Positions 46,101 to 59,100 of a stretch of DNA of 64,000 nt are shown piece after piece; positions within the stretch are counted from its first letter, which is position 1; the number at the start of each line of letters is the position of its first letter. Below the pieces are notes generated by a model. It made no database searches and was not told the DNA's origin. It saw nothing but the letters and a program-made list of their open reading frames with translations. The stretch comes from Lineus longissimus (Eukaryota > Nemertea > Pilidiophora > Heteronemertea > Lineidae). The stretch lies in contig NC_088318.1 in assembly GCF_910592395.1 (NCBI RefSeq), positions 3,286,001-3,350,000 of the forward strand. The letters are read 5' to 3'. A program made the position numbers and the translations under genes.

Positions 46101-49100
46101 GTTGGGTCAAATTGTGTTCAAAATGATGAATTGTTTTGTTTACATTTCAGATGACGTCTGCTGTGTGCCAGTTCCCTTCCATGCAGGCTGCAGTCGATAC
46201 GACTGTACATACCCTGCAGTGTGGTATTCCAGTTGCCAGAATAGGTATGTGTCTCTGTGGTTATGAAGCACAGAAGCTGTTTCGCCTTTCCAATCCAACT
46301 GGCATCCTTTAGAGTCTATCATTGGCTCAAAGCCTGGCAAAAAGCATAGTTCTGCAGCTGGAGTAAACTTTACTTAGAATCTTTAATCTATGTTTGCCGT
46401 TACGGAAACAATTGTAGCCATGATGATCTATCTTTCCAGAATTCCTTGACAGGTTGATGATGGATGCATCCATAAAGTACAGTCAGTTGGAAAGACTCAA
46501 GCCGTTGCCTACTTTGTTTCTCGAGTTCCACGGATCAGAGCAGAGTGTGGAAGATCAGGCCAAATCAGTCGGTTAGTGTTGATGATAATAGGGCAGTGTC
46601 TTCCCGGACTGTTTTGAGTGTGTTGGGCTGCCATATTTAAAACAGCATCACCAAAAGTGATTTTTGTTCAGAAATCATTATCAAGACCTCCACGGGTCAC
46701 AATGTTTGCACCCTGGTGTCTCAAAAACCCTTTTAAAAATGCCTCAAATCTGAAAGCCAGTAAAAACGCTGTAGTCTCTTTAGCTATGAAAGGCCAATTC
46801 CATCCTCGAATGCATGTGTAAATTCATATCAGAATAGAAGTACTTTGGCCATTCCATTGCACTAGGTTTTTGCAAATCAGGACTTGACCCATCTTAGATA
46901 ATCAAGGTATCTACATGTACATGTACTTTCATTCGCCACTTGCTCTTGTTCCCACCTATGCTAAGATCGAAAGGCACAGCGAGTGGCGCCCTTGATTCAG
47001 GATGGTTCAACCAGACTTAACCCTGAGCCATGGACGGATTAGTCTCCTGGTGTCAATACCAGTATATGCTCCTAGATACATTAGGCTCTTGAACCCGGAA
47101 TTCTTTGATCCCAGGCAGTAGTTCAGCTGACATTATTTTAGCCCTCTCAAAATTTTATTTAGCTGAGCTTGCGGCATCAAATGGGGGTTCAGACTTTGCT
47201 TGGGCCAAGGATCCGGAGGAGCGCAATAAACTGTGGAAAGCCAGACACGCCTGTTGGTATGCCTTGCTTGCATTGAGGCCGGGGTGTAAGGTGAGCAAAA
47301 TGAAATATCGAAAGCACGTTTGGGAATCATAAATACTGTCCTCTTTTGAGAAACGCCCTACTGGAAGAGGTGTTCTGTTGGGTGCAGTGATGTCCACTAT
47401 TCAGTATTCACTGCTGATTAAATTTTTTTCCTAGTTGAACACTTACTACAAAACTTCCATCGTGACATACCGGGTAGTCATTGACACAATAGTTTGCTTG
47501 CCACTACCTTTGGGCATCAGTTGGATTTTGGCCTACTGACTCTGTCTCAAACCAAGGGGGAGAAGAAACACAAGCAATGTATGTTCTCACTTTGATATGC
47601 GGGTCTGGCACAGGCAGAAGGTACAAGGATTGTATACTGAGTTCTTGATGGATATATACTTCAAGTAATTATAAAGTCTGCCAACTTTCGAACTGTTTCT
47701 TCTTCGTCTTCTGGCGGAGGAATGGTACTCCTGGTGTGTGTGAAACTATATGTACAAGTACAGTGGAACCTCTGTTAGCGGACACCTCTCTATTAAGGAC
47801 AACCTCTATTAAGGACACTAGTTTTGGTCCCAAATTGGTTGTTACCATTCAATTTGACCTCTCTAATCAGGACACCTCTCTATTAAGGACAGCACTTGTC
47901 AGTCCCGAGGGTGTCCGTAATAGAGAGGTTCTACTGTAGGTGATTAAGAGTTCTCTTGGTGGATAAGGGTTTGCTATGCCCTGGGAATGTCAAAACCCTG
48001 ATCTCTATTAATTGTTGCATCTAATCTCCTAATCTGAATGGCCTCGATGTATTTTCGTTTTCCTTGATTCCTACCGTAACCATTCTAATTTAGGCTGGGA
48101 AATTAATGTAAAGCGCTTTGAAATGAATTAAATTTAGAATAAATTTTTCAGGGCAAGTCGACTGATGTTTGTGTGCCTATTTCCACTCTCCCAGATGCTG
48201 TTCTGGAAGCTGACAAGATTTTACAAAAGTATCCAAACATCACAGGTAATGGCAGATAACATTAAAGGGAGGCCATAGGCAGGAGCAAGGAAGGCCTGAT
48301 TTAGTTGCACAATTTTGCTGATAGGGGTCTCTCCCAAATCACACTACAATGTACATCGAAAATGCTTGTATGAGGAATATTCATCGCTGAAACATGAGCA
48401 AGTCCCCTTACTGTGTATGTAAGTCAATGAAAGACCACTAATTTGATCCCCATGCTGCTGCTCGGCACCTATAAGTGTATGGGGAAGGGGGATAGGGGGT
48501 CATTTTGTGCTGGTATAAAGGTGTCAATGACATAAACCAGTGCTTCCAACTTGAATGAATCGGCATCGCTCTCGTACGGAGAATTCGATAAATGCTTTGA
48601 CTGAATATTCTCTATTTTGATGCCTGGGTGTCTTCTATCTTTAGGTACCATGGTTGGCCATGTTGGTGACGGCAACTTCCATGTTTTACTCGCATTTGAT
48701 CCCACAAATCCTAAAGACAAGCTTGCTGCCGAGGCTATCGGTAATGAGATCGGTCTGTAAGTATACACATCAGTAAACCTTTAAACCACTGCATCACGGT
48801 GGGTCAAGGTATTGGTTTGCCTAAGAAAAATACATGCTTACCTGGAGAGGAAATGACGAAAACAAAAGATCAGTTCATTTTGAGGGGCATTAAGGCCCGC
48901 TGTTATAATTTTAATCTGATTGTACCCCTCCAGCACTGTAATGGGAGGGTCATGTTTCTATTGTGTTGCAAAGGTAAACCAATACCTTACCCTGCGTGTG
49001 CATGATTTGGTAAAATCTAAACTTCGTCACATAGCGCAGTGCTGTTGAACTGACACAGTGTCATCGTATTCCTGCCCCAGGTTGCAGTTTGCCGGCCATA

Positions 49101-49881
49101 TATCGGTAATGACGTCATCTCCACATCCTATACAGGGATAGGAACATAGTGCGTTCCATATTATCTTAAGTGTGCATGTTTCAAGGATTTGGTGATGGTC
49201 ATAACCCTATTGGGTTTATGCCAGAGGTATGGAGTCCACTATAGGCTACTAGCCACCTTTGTGGGATCTTTTAATCGCCCTGGCATAGACACTCAGGTAC
49301 CAAGGGACCACGGCTTTTGGTCTCATTTGACTGACTCAAATTCTAAACATTGTACGTGTTGTGAAGAGCCAGGAATTTTAGTTCCTTGAAGGCCATGCTG
49401 GTTCATCCAGAAATACAATCCTGGGTTCTCCCCGGGATCACACCCGTGCCCTGTTGTGTGGTAGTGTGCAGGGTTAACCACTAGGCTATAAGGCTCCTAA
49501 AGAGCGTCATGTTGCACGGTATGACAGACTGCATTTGCTGGCTAATGATGTCGTGACGCATCCCTACATTATGTCAGCCCATCAAGAGAACCTGTTGATT
49601 TAAATATGGCATTGAAATGATCTGCTGGAAACAAGTTCATTTATTTTTGTGAGGATGCCACATTTTTAAAAGGATTACGCATGAGGAAACCTTTCACTTC
49701 ACAACCTCATTTCAGGGCTGCACTGAAGTTGAATGGCACATGCACCGGTGAGCACGGCATTGGTATTGGAAAGCGCCACCTATTAGTGAAAGAACTAGGA
49801 GAAGCAGGCGTCACCTTGATGAAGAATATCAAATCGGCTGTCGACCCAAAAGGGTTAATGAACCCAGGAAAAGTGTTGTAG
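43128..49881 (+). CDS. LDHD: D-lactate dehydrogenase, mitochondrial (FAD-linked)
   Basis: Twelve exons: 43128-43394, 43670-43779, 44128-44269, 44441-44582, 44976-45135, 45857-45962, 46151-46244, 46440-46571, 47163-47290, 48152-48245, 48645-48756, 49716-49881. All phases match; 1,653 nt, 550 residues. The long N-terminus is rich in Arg/Ser and poor in acids, as expected of a mitochondrial presequence ([25 protein letters not shown]). FAD-binding segments are clear: [18 protein letters not shown] at residues 158-166, [46 protein letters not shown]. The C-terminal domain has HVGDGNFH (464-471), which contributes the metal/substrate site in this family, and [11 protein letters not shown] (502-512). 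It oxidises D-lactate to pyruvate. One small difference: GTGLEAGV where GTGLEGG is usual. A second GTAAGT inside exon 1 (after 43386) is out of phase. Confidence 0.97.
44775..44935. mobile_element. Pogo-like MITE in LDHD intron 4
   Basis: Ends CAGTAGAACTTTCCTC and GTGAGGTTCTACCG with TA on both sides; the interior has the family motifs CTATTAAGGACACTAGATTT and TGTCAGTCCCAAGGGTGTCC. Confidence 0.85.
45150..45460 (-). repeat. SINE-like repeat sharing a LINE-type 3' tail
   Basis: On the minus strand it ends with GCGAACGCTGAAGAAGAAG, very like the tail of the LINE fragment at 13.65 kb. The body (TGGTGTCTATGCTGGGGCAG and neighbours) matches part of the SINE at 49.2-49.5 kb. The tRNA-like head is missing, so this copy is 5' truncated. 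Lies in LDHD intron 5. Confidence 0.55.
47761..47936. mobile_element. Pogo-like MITE in LDHD intron 9, intact copy
   Basis: The best-preserved copy: 176 bp, starts CAGTGGAACCTCTGTTAGCG, ends TAGAGAGGTTCTACTG, flanked by TA on both sides (the expected target duplication for Tc1/mariner/pogo elements). The interior is mostly repeats of CTATTAAGGACA and CTCTCTAATCAGGACACC. No ORF. Confidence 0.9.
48262..48478. mobile_element. MITE family B (TAAAGGGAG ends), LDHD intron 10
   Basis: Starts TTAAAGGGAGGCCATAGGCAGG and ends in a decayed inverse copy. Interior motifs GATAGGGGTCTCTC, GCTTGTATGAGGAAT and CCTTACTG recur in the copy at 51753-51984; fragments also occur at about 10240-10275 and 29350-29450. 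Confidence 0.7.
49196..49497 (-). repeat. tRNA-derived SINE, clearest copy
   Basis: On the minus strand it starts GGAGCCTTATAGCCTAGTGG then TTAACCCTGC, a good A box (TAGCCTAGTGGTTA), with a B box GGGTGTGATCCC about 45 bp further and then a non-tRNA body of about 220 bp. It inserts in LDHD intron 11, 220 bp before the last exon. Confidence 0.75.
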
Positions 49882-50271
49882 ATTTCACTTTTGTCCTTTA
49901 TTTGAAATGGTGTTAACTGCTGTGAAATGTTCGCGAAGCTAAAGTTGGTGATTTCGCTTATTTTCATTATCATTTGCAATATACTAAATGCCCTGGTTAT
50001 TGCCAACCTTTTATAGTTGACATTTTAACGCTTTAAAAAATTTAGTGGGAAAATCATGCAATTAAAATGCTCACGAACATTTCACGATTTGATACTGTTT
50101 GTAGATAGCTATGTATACATACTGGTGCTGAATTGTAAATTTGAACGCTGAAATTGGTGCTGTGATAATTCTGTTGTTGTTAAAAGTTAAGTTAAAGTCG
50201 GCTATATTTTTGGAGCACATGATATGTGACCTACTCTATCTTAGATAGGCTATTGGTGTCAAAAATACTTA

Positions 50272-50545
50272 CTTTTACTTAGGACCCTTCGTGCCCTAGG
50301 TGGCACATGGGGCGTTCCCCAGGGTCCTCCACTCAAGTCTGTTGGCTTCTCGCTGTCTGGCTGCCTCCCACGTTAGGCCCTTCTCTTGAAGTTTCTTTGC
50401 CATGGAACGCCGCCAGGTCTCTCTTGGTCTGCCTCTATTCCGTCTCCCCTGTGGTGTCCATGTGAGTGCTCTCCTTGGCAATGCGTTTGCAGGCATTCGG
50501 AGCACATGGCCCAACCATTGCCATCTTCGTTCCTTCACCAATTCT
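50272..50545 (-). mobile_element. RTE-like LINE, 3'-terminal fragment
   Basis: Minus-strand frame of about 80 codons reads RRWQWLGHVLRMPANALPRRALTWTPQGRRNRGRPRETWRR, then LQEKGLTWEAARQREANRLEWRTLGNAPCAT. The WLGHVLRM...GRRxRGRPxxTWRR pattern is the well-known C-terminal end of many non-LTR reverse transcriptases. Only the last part is present. It lies within the presumed LDHD 3' UTR or just behind it. Confidence 0.85.
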
Positions 50546-50790
50546 CACCAAGTCAAAAATAGATATCGAATTATTTGCATGGGCTCATTCTGCACAAAGT
50601 TGTCATGAAATGATGTATGCCACATGACATTTGCTTGAGAATTTATTGATTATTTGCATAAGAATACATTTTGCTCTCATAGTTTTATCACTATTTATTG
50701 TGAGAAGCCTCTTGTTAATGGAAGTTATACTTGGACTCTGGAGTGAAAACCATTATTTGTTAAACAACTTTATCTGCTGTTTTACTTGCC

Positions 50791-50796
50791 AATAAA
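50791..50796 (+). terminator. Candidate poly(A) signal of LDHD
   Basis: AATAAA 910 bp after the LDHD stop. If used, the 3' UTR would include the antisense LINE fragment. No closer canonical hexamer was noticed, though a weaker upstream signal is possible. Confidence 0.4.
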
Positions 50797-51084
50797 GATC
50801 TCTAAACAGCTTAAAAACTACATACGACTTGGTGTACAATCTTTTACCAAGAAAATATATATATTCTGAGAAAGAAAAAAGTCCTCACTTTTCTTCTTTT
50901 CATGCCTTTTCTTTTTGCCATTACCATAACCTGGAAAGTATTTGCGGCAACTTTTTTTTGTTGTCTGCCTTTTACTTCAAAACTATACATTTTGTGTGTG
51001 TGTCTATTTTGCTGAACTACGGGAGCCATAAAGCATAATGTATGGAAAAAGTGAAATTTTGCGCTTGTTTATTTTGCAGATCAA

Positions 51085-51365
51085 GTGAAAGTGTAAAATC
51101 AAACTGCCCGCAGATGTTTCAGAGGTTACAGTTTATGACTAATTGCAAATGACTGCAACTCGGGGTTGCACACTGAGCGATTCCCTGCAAGTCAATTCAT
51201 TGCAACTAGCCACGTTGCAATGTTGCAATGAATCTTAGGAAAGACACATCATATTGAGTGATGCATTGCTGTATGCAACTAATTGCACTTTACTGCGATT
51301 CATTGCAAATGACTGCAACTAGGGGCGCACACTGAGCAATTCATTGCAACTAGCCGAGTTGCCCC
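51085..51365. repeat. GCAACTAG/TTGCAA-rich repeat, duplicated
   Basis: AATGACTGCAACTCGGGGTTGCACACTGAGCGATT at 51148 recurs at about 51308 with few changes (AAATGACTGCAACTAGGGGC), each followed by CATTGCAACTAGCC; TTGCAA/TTGCAT motifs are frequent between. Probably a MITE or a degraded satellite; non-coding. Confidence 0.6.
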
Positions 51366-51752
51366 TCAAATATGTCAAACTATGTTGAACACAATAGGGC
51401 AAATAATCAAATAACAAAATGAAATCTTTCAAACTTTTTATTAAGCACTTTACCATATATATGACGTTCATATCATACATTTGTGACAGAACTCCGGAAA
51501 AAACCCGAACTAATAAATTTCATAGTTGAATTATGAAGTACTTCATAATGCTATGAAGTACTTCATAATGTTACAGTCAAATCACTGACCCTTTAACTAT
51601 GAATTTGACGATTAAAACCTCAAACTTTATGGTTTTATTTTTCCCCTGAAATGCAGCGAGTCTAAATATCAAGGCAGGATATGGACGATCTTAGCATATT
51701 TTCCCTCTTAGGAATTGCACGTGATAGAGTAAATCATTTGTCACCCTGATAT

Positions 51753-51984
51753 TAAAAAGACAATATAGGCAGCAGCTAGGCAGGCAAGATAAAGTTACAC
51801 GAAGTCGCCAATAGGGGTCTCTCACATCTCACAGTACGTCGAAACTTGGGTCGAAATGATTCATGCTTGTATGAGGAATAAATTTAGTGCTGAATCCAAC
51901 ATGACCCAGGGCCTTACTGCGTATATTCGTCACCTGAAGATGGCCAAATTAGCCCCTCTGCTCCTGCCTACAGTCTCCCTTTAA
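51753..51984. mobile_element. MITE family B, second copy
   Basis: Roughly 230 bp, beginning ATTAAAAAGACAATATAGGC and ending GCTCCTGCCTACAGTCTCCC then TTTAA, so the end is the reverse complement of TTAAAGGGAG(A)C...TAGGCAGGAGC. It shares AATAGGGGTCTCTCAC and GCTTGTATGAGGAATA with the copy at 48.3 kb. Confidence 0.75.
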
Positions 51985-52741
51985 CACCTTCAGTGCCAGT
52001 GTTTCACCTCGAAACAGTCACCCCTTTTCAAACCCTCAGAAAAAAAAGTATAAGAGATGGCTGCATAAGGTCTTTTGCAGTAACTTCTCCACGACAAGGT
52101 CTTCTTGAATCAATTGAGTTATGTTAGCTACACTCCTTTACTATATTCTATTTTTTGGTTGAAAAATGACCAAAAATGACCAAAATGACCCCCTTTCCCA
52201 ACACCCCCCCGACCCCCCCCCCCTAAAAATTCCCGCTGTCGGAACAGCTTTATTTTGTTATTCAGTGGTTTGGTCTTTTCAGTTCCTACCTTGCCCTGAA
52301 GATGGCGATGGCGTAGTTCTTTCATGAAATCCATGAGACTCCGATAACCAGCTCAAAGAGGGGGGGATTTGGGCCACGAGATCTACGTGGTTCGGCGCTG
52401 AAGGTATTAAAGAACGTTTTTCTCACTACTCACAAACATTATAGAGTAACCAGACTGGTTACTCTAAGCAAACATATTGAACTATCGAGGGCGGAGTACA
52501 ACTGTCATATAATTTAAAACCTCTGGTATATAATGATGCTAACATAAGTGCATGCGGTATAAAGAAGCCCTTGGGAAGAAGCAATCGATTACATTACAAA
52601 GCCTATTCCCTAGCAGACGAATAATGGAGTTACATGAGGCTTCGAATCCTCAGCCCATACTCTGTATAAACTCAGAATCGCAACATCTTTTTCATTTGAG
52701 ATTGAGACACTATGATATTCACTCTTCAGCTAAAAGATTTA

Positions 52742-52919
52742 CAGCAGAACCTCCCTTAGTGGACACCTCTCTATTATGGACAACCTTTCTTTTAAGGACA
52801 CTAATTGTGGTCTAAAAGTGATTGTTTCCATTCAATTTGACCTCCCTAATCAGGACACCTCTCTATCCAGAATAGCAATTGTCAGTCCTGAGGGTGTCCT
52901 TGAAAGAGAGGTTCTACTG
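52742..52919. mobile_element. Pogo-like MITE, intergenic copy
   Basis: Starts CAGCAGAACCTCCCTTAGTG, ends AAGAGAGGTTCTACTG, with family motifs between. It lies in the LDHD-ZNFX1 spacer, convergent to both genes. Confidence 0.87.
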
Positions 52920-53192
52920 GACATCACCATCGCAGCATAATGCATTGTTCTCCACCCGACCATCTATCAATCAACATCGATTGTTACAGCCAATGTAGGG
53001 TAATTTTCATGTCTATCTCCTAACCAGTACCATCCTGAGGAAATCAGGGTTTATGTTCGCTTCTCCTGTGTGCAGGTCTGGAGAAGCAAACATTAACCCC
53101 TGATTTTCTCAGGATGAAAAAGTACAGGGTAACTAACTCTAAGATTATGTTGAGGATAGTCTCAAATCTTTTCTGCAACTACTAATAGTTCG

Positions 53193-56100
53193 TCAACGCC
53201 TGTTACCTCTGCGACCACGCCCACCACGTCCCCTGCCACGCCGTCCACGGCCCCCGCCACGCCCTGGCTGACCTTGTCTGATTCCTTCGCGGAACTCGTG
53301 GAAGTCTCTTTGGTATCTGTCCTCTGCCCGTTGATCTTGTCCAAAACCTCCCCTGAATCTGAATCCCCGGCCTCTGTTCTCGGCAGCCAATCGCTCCTCC
53401 TCTTCAAGTTCGTCCGGTTCACCATTGAGACACTTCACACACTTTACATTTTCCAGATGGTTCGTCCCAGATGGAATGCAGAGAAAGTGACCTGCAGGAC
53501 AAATGAATAAGACTTCTATGCAATAACGAGTACTTTTGAAATTCTAAAAAGTGAATTTAGTTGTCATAACCTGAACTCCACAACATTACATTCGAGAGAA
53601 TACTTATATTTAGTTGCACTTCTTCCAGAATAAATGTTGTCCAAATGATCTTCGTGGATCTTTTATTCTGCTCGATTAGTTTGGTATAATTGTAATACTC
53701 TCTCAATTCATATGTTTTCCCTTTCCACCCCATCCCCAAAATCACAATCACAAAACTATGTGAACTCACCTTTTTGGCATCTGTACCATTTGTTTTCAGC
53801 AGTCGGCACAGATGGCCTCTCTTCCATCTCGATGGTGGACAGTTGGGTGGCTGCCAAACTCTCCATCGGTTTGTACCCTCTTCGTAGCTTCTGTAGATTC
53901 TTTGCAATGTTTGCGTCTGTCTTTTTCTCCAGCGATGAGAACCGTTCAAGTGGACTTAGGCAGCGGCAGTCCCTGGGACCGCCCTTAGTCTTGCAACAAA
54001 TGCTACATCGCCCCGCAGCCTGCATGTATTCTAACTGAACAAGAGAGCACTCAGAAACTGTCTGAATGATCCTGTATTCCTCCTCTTTCATCTTAGTTTT
54101 GGATGCTGACAGCAGACGTAGTCGCATCGAAGTGACTACTGTTTTGTAGTCGGACATATTTTTGAAGACCTTAGCATTGGACTCTGCCAACTCCTCAATG
54201 CGGCCTATGTATTCCCAAAGAAGGTCTAGGTCTGGGTCGAACGGCTTCTCTGCCCTTTGTGCCTCCTCCTTCATCTTCTTATGCTCTCTGGTGAGGACAT
54301 GAAGATATTCTCTGATCATACCTCCATATCTTGGACAGAACAGGACTGGCTTTGTGCAGGACTGCAGAGGACAATACTTCACTGTCACATCTGTGAAGTC
54401 CCCGAGGACCGTTCTCTCCATCACCTCATCCATACGTGTCATTGGTAGTACGTGGCCACAAGGGTGGAGAGAAACACACCTCGTTTTCTCCTTGCCAAAT
54501 TTACCAAACAACCTGGGACGACATTTTGGACATGCGAAAGGACATGGCTCTCCACAAAGCCCCATGCACAGATGGTTGCAGGGAAGCAGATTCAGACATG
54601 GCTCATCACATGGTGGACGATCACATCTTTCGGAACATCTTTTTGTGCAAAAGTGATGTGGGCACTGCCACATACAAGGCAACTGACAGGAAATACTAAG
54701 TCCGGAGCAGGGGTCTTTCCTGTGCTCTCTGTGGTAACATCGGTATTCGCTTTTTTCCATGCAAGGTCCACATGGCTTTCCGCACTGGCTTCGGCAAGGA
54801 TGGGAACAGATCAACCGTTTCTCGCACTTCTTCCTGCACTCCTGGTGAACTATCTGACATGCAGAGCAACTCCCCTGGCAGATGTGTCCACATGTCAGTT
54901 TCTTCTCACAATCAGCCTTGCAGGCAACATCCTTGACGTCAACATTGCATTCTACTGCCCAGTGATGCTTGCAAGGTAGCTGTTTCATTGCTTTCTCCTT
55001 GCAGATATACGAACCATCTTTAGCTACATGACATTTCACTTTAACCTCCTTATGTTCGCATGGAAGCTTCAAGTCTACGATGTGTTGACAGTTTTTTGGC
55101 TTTTCCCGTTCGAAGCACTTGGAGGTGATGTCATGCTTACAATCCAGTTGGTACTTAACTTTGATTTGGCACTGAAGTGCCATCGGATCCGTCGATTTGC
55201 GGCACAGTACTTGTTTTCGATGCTTACAAGGCAGGGTTACAACGATCTGCTCCTGACATGAGATTTCTACAAGTTGGTTTTTACATTGAACCTTAGTAGT
55301 GTGACCACAAGTTAGGACCTTGTCGACTTCGACATCACACTCTGAACTACTCTGGCAGGTTTGGTAGCATTCCTTTTTGCAAACATGCCTGCATGACAAA
55401 AGCCTGGTGCAAGGCTGAGTACAGAAGGCTGAAGAAGAACAAGTCTCTGAACACTTCTCTGGACACAGATGACCACACATCAGTTTCTTTCTGCATGGCT
55501 TCTGACATGGGAAATCCTTCTTATAACAAAGTGTATCATATTCATGACCGCAGTCACGTTTCACCGGCACAACGACTGCGCAAAGTGCTGCACAGGCTTG
55601 TCCACATGTCTCGCTGCAGGTGTGGCCACAAGGAAGTTCCCTCGTACAAGGTTCTGGACAAGGATTGTGTTCTTTGTGACATTCTGTATTGTAGCAATGT
55701 CCACAGTCTTCTCGAACGACAGGAATCTGGACTTTGCAAGGCAAGCAGTCCTTCCAGCATGGCAATTTGCAGCTCTTGTGGTCATTCCTGCAGACACGTT
55801 TGCAGCGTTTTGGGCACTTCTCTGTGCACTTTTCAGCTCCGCATAGCTCCGAGCAGACATGGTCACAGGGGAGGAGCCTCTCACAAGGTTGTGGACAAGG
55901 ATGGTCTTCCTTGAAACATTCTGTTGTATATTCATGTCCACATGTCTTCTTCTTAACAGGTATTAGCGTGTGGCAGGGCTTACATTCCTCAAAGCACTTG
56001 TAGGGACATGACCTGTGACCATTCCTGCATTTTCTTTCGCATTGCTTCTTACATTGGTACTCTGTATGTTCTGGATCATAAGGGTGGCAAGACAAGTCAC

Positions 56101-59100
56101 ACACATGACCACATGGCAGACGAAAGTTACACGGCTCCGAACATCCTCCACATGGCACCTTCTTGAAGTCTCCTTCAGTTGATATCTTTGTGACCTTGCC
56201 ATGGTTGGCGCAGATGAACGGAATGTTGTCTTTCAACATGCCTTTCTTTAAGGCATCAGCCACGATACCTCGCCACACGTCATTTCCTCTAGCCTTAGCA
56301 TACATGAGGAAGTTACCAAAGCAGTAGAATCCCATCTTTGCCCTGGAAATAGACACGCAGATTCTATTCGAGGCTTTGAGGAAGCCAATCTTCCCGAAGG
56401 TATTGCTTCTCACATAGGACATGATAATCACGTCATTTTCTTCGCCCTGGTAGTTGTCAACTGGCACCACTCGTATCCCATAAAATTGAGCCTGTTTGTG
56501 TCGCATTCTTTTACGTATCTGGAACATCTGCCCTGAATACATGGTCAGTACTGTGATCTGCGTTTGCTTATAGCCCTGCTGAAGGAGGTATTCACACAAT
56601 CCGACCACCAGAGCTGCCTCATGGTCATTCGTGTGACTTCTCGTGTCCTCAACTCCATCCTCAGGGACGTTGTGATTTAGGAAAACCACATCATTTTGGA
56701 TCCCCTTCACATGGTCATAGCTAAAGACTTTCTTGTGATCGTGCAATTCAGTGTAGATATGTGGTACAAGGAATTGGGATATCTCTGGCCTCATACGGTG
56801 TTGGAACTCCAAGGTTGACACTGGTAGTCTGTTCCTTACCATTCGCTCAAAGAGCGATATATCCAAGTTGTATTCCCTCGCTAGTTTGTACATTGTGGGA
56901 TTTGGACGAAGCTGCTTGTGGTCGCCAATCAGGACCAGATGTTCGCATTTCTCTGTAAGGGCTGTCACAATGTGAGCCTCGAGGACTTCTGCCGCTTCTT
57001 CTACGATCACAATCTTTGGTTTCACCCTTTGGATCAGGTCATGGTACTTTGCTGCACCAGTCGTGGTGAGGCCAATTATCTCAGCGTTGTTGATGGTTTC
57101 ATAGTCAATCTTCTTATTGAGTTCATCGAGAAGGTCGTAATCTTCGTTCAGGTCTTTCAAAATGCGCTGAACCTTGATGTCCTCATTTTCAAGGTGGATT
57201 GAGCACCAATGTAGGTACAAGCTAACGCGCTGATTCCCGGCAAGTCTCCAGACATCAACAATGTTATCAGCAACATCAAACTCCATAGGGGCAGTCTGGT
57301 TGAGACGTCTTCTTATGTGTATTGGTAACATCACATTCTGGTCTTTCACAACTTTCTTCTTTTGCTTCTGATTGTTCATCTTTTTCAGCCAGTCCTCCTC
57401 ATCTAACTCTCGTTCCAGTTGCTGTTCCTTGACATCATGTTCAAGTAGTTGAAGCGCTTCCCTCCACCGTGCTTCCTCCTCAAGATCCAAATCAGCTACA
57501 AGGCCGGCTACAAGGCTCTCAACACCTTCATGATCAGCAGCTCCTGGATTCAGGCTCTTGACCTGTTTCAGTGTCTCTTTATAGTGTTCATTGTTCACTT
57601 GATTAATGTTGGCTCCATCCAGCCACACTGTCACTGCTTCCACCATATCAAGGCCACAATTTTTCAAGCTTGCAAAGTGTGTTTCTGGCAACACTGGGAT
57701 GACCTTCCGCAACGCAAGATCAGATGGCTTGTAGTTGAAAGCTTTCATTCCCTTTTTGAGGATATCGTCCAGTCGCTTGATTTCATCTCTGATGCGATCC
57801 CTTGCTTCATAATCCTCTCTCTTAGGATGACCTCTCCTTCTTAGAGTATATGGCTCAAGGCGTTCATTCTTACACCTTCCGCCAATGCGCAACATGTTTG
57901 TTCCAACCTTGCCTTTTAAATCGAGGATCCCTTCGAGGAACTGATCAAGTGCGTGGTTTGTGTAGCACATCACCATAATATGATTGCCTCTACTTTCGTC
58001 CCTCACATCTTCATCATAGTTATCATCTAGATAATGGTACCCCTGAAGAATTCTTTGAAACTGATCTCCAGTGTTGCGTCTATTGTACCAGAGCTTGCGG
58101 TTCGACAGCAGAAGCTCCACGAACTTCAAACCAATGTAGGTCTTGCCAGTCCCGGGCGGTCCTTGGATCACAGATAATTCGTGGGTAATGGCATTTTGCA
58201 GAGCAGCTATCTGTGAATGGTCAAGGCCTAGATCTGGCAGGTTCCCCCACTCTGCTGGGTCCAAGGCGTTGATTGTACTTCCTTCTTTGATCCCTTCTTT
58301 CACTGGCTGAATGTGTAACAACTGTTCATATTTTGTGATATCAGCATCTTTTTCCGGATCAAAATCACGCTGGTAAAGAGCACGAAGTACAACATTCTTT
58401 TTTTTGACAGCATCATTAATTGTTTCGATTCGCTCTTCACGTGTCTTTGCTTTTGCTGGAACCAACACCTTAAAGTCCATATCTGGTTGTTCAGTCAGGT
58501 ACTGTGGAGGTTCAACTGAGGCCTGGCACTTGAGAAGGTACCTTTCAAAAGGAAGCGTAACACCATCACAGTCCATTTCTTCACCCAACTGCTGCAGCCT
58601 CAACAGCACGTGGCGGTAAGATTCCAAGTAGGAAGTGGCCTCGATCATCGTCCATTTCCTTCGGTCTCCCAGCATTGTCATGAGACCAGACTCAAGGAGC
58701 AAGACAACTTGACCCTGCATGAGATCATTAGTCTCTCTCTCTTCGATCGTGGCACAAATGATAGATTCAAAATCATCAGACGACAAGCAGACAAGATTCC
58801 CATGAAGTAGACGTTTGCTGCTCTCCCATTTGATTCTCTTCATATGCGAGATATCAAACTGCACTCGACACGCAAGACCACGTGACTTCGATTCGACCTG
58901 AAGTAACTTGACATTGTTATAGCAATAACCGTCATCAAGTCTTGTAACTTCTTTCCCTTGAAATTTATATTCTCTGTACTGTTTGATACCAGCTCGCAGT
59001 GGCCCGATCAGATCCTCTCGCAGTAGACAGAACTGGGTGTCTAGATATTGAAAAGCGTTCTTGTATTTGCCAGTAACAATGTTTTCTTTCAGGTCTGGAG

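Noticed and set aside
50402-50608. Plus-strand 68-codon frame
   Set aside because: Antisense of the LINE 3' end fragment.
53712-55914. Long plus-strand frames of 108-175 codons opposite ZNFX1
   Set aside because: They mirror the Cys/Arg-rich zinc-finger coding sequence of the minus-strand exon, where codon bias keeps the opposite strand open. No family signal.
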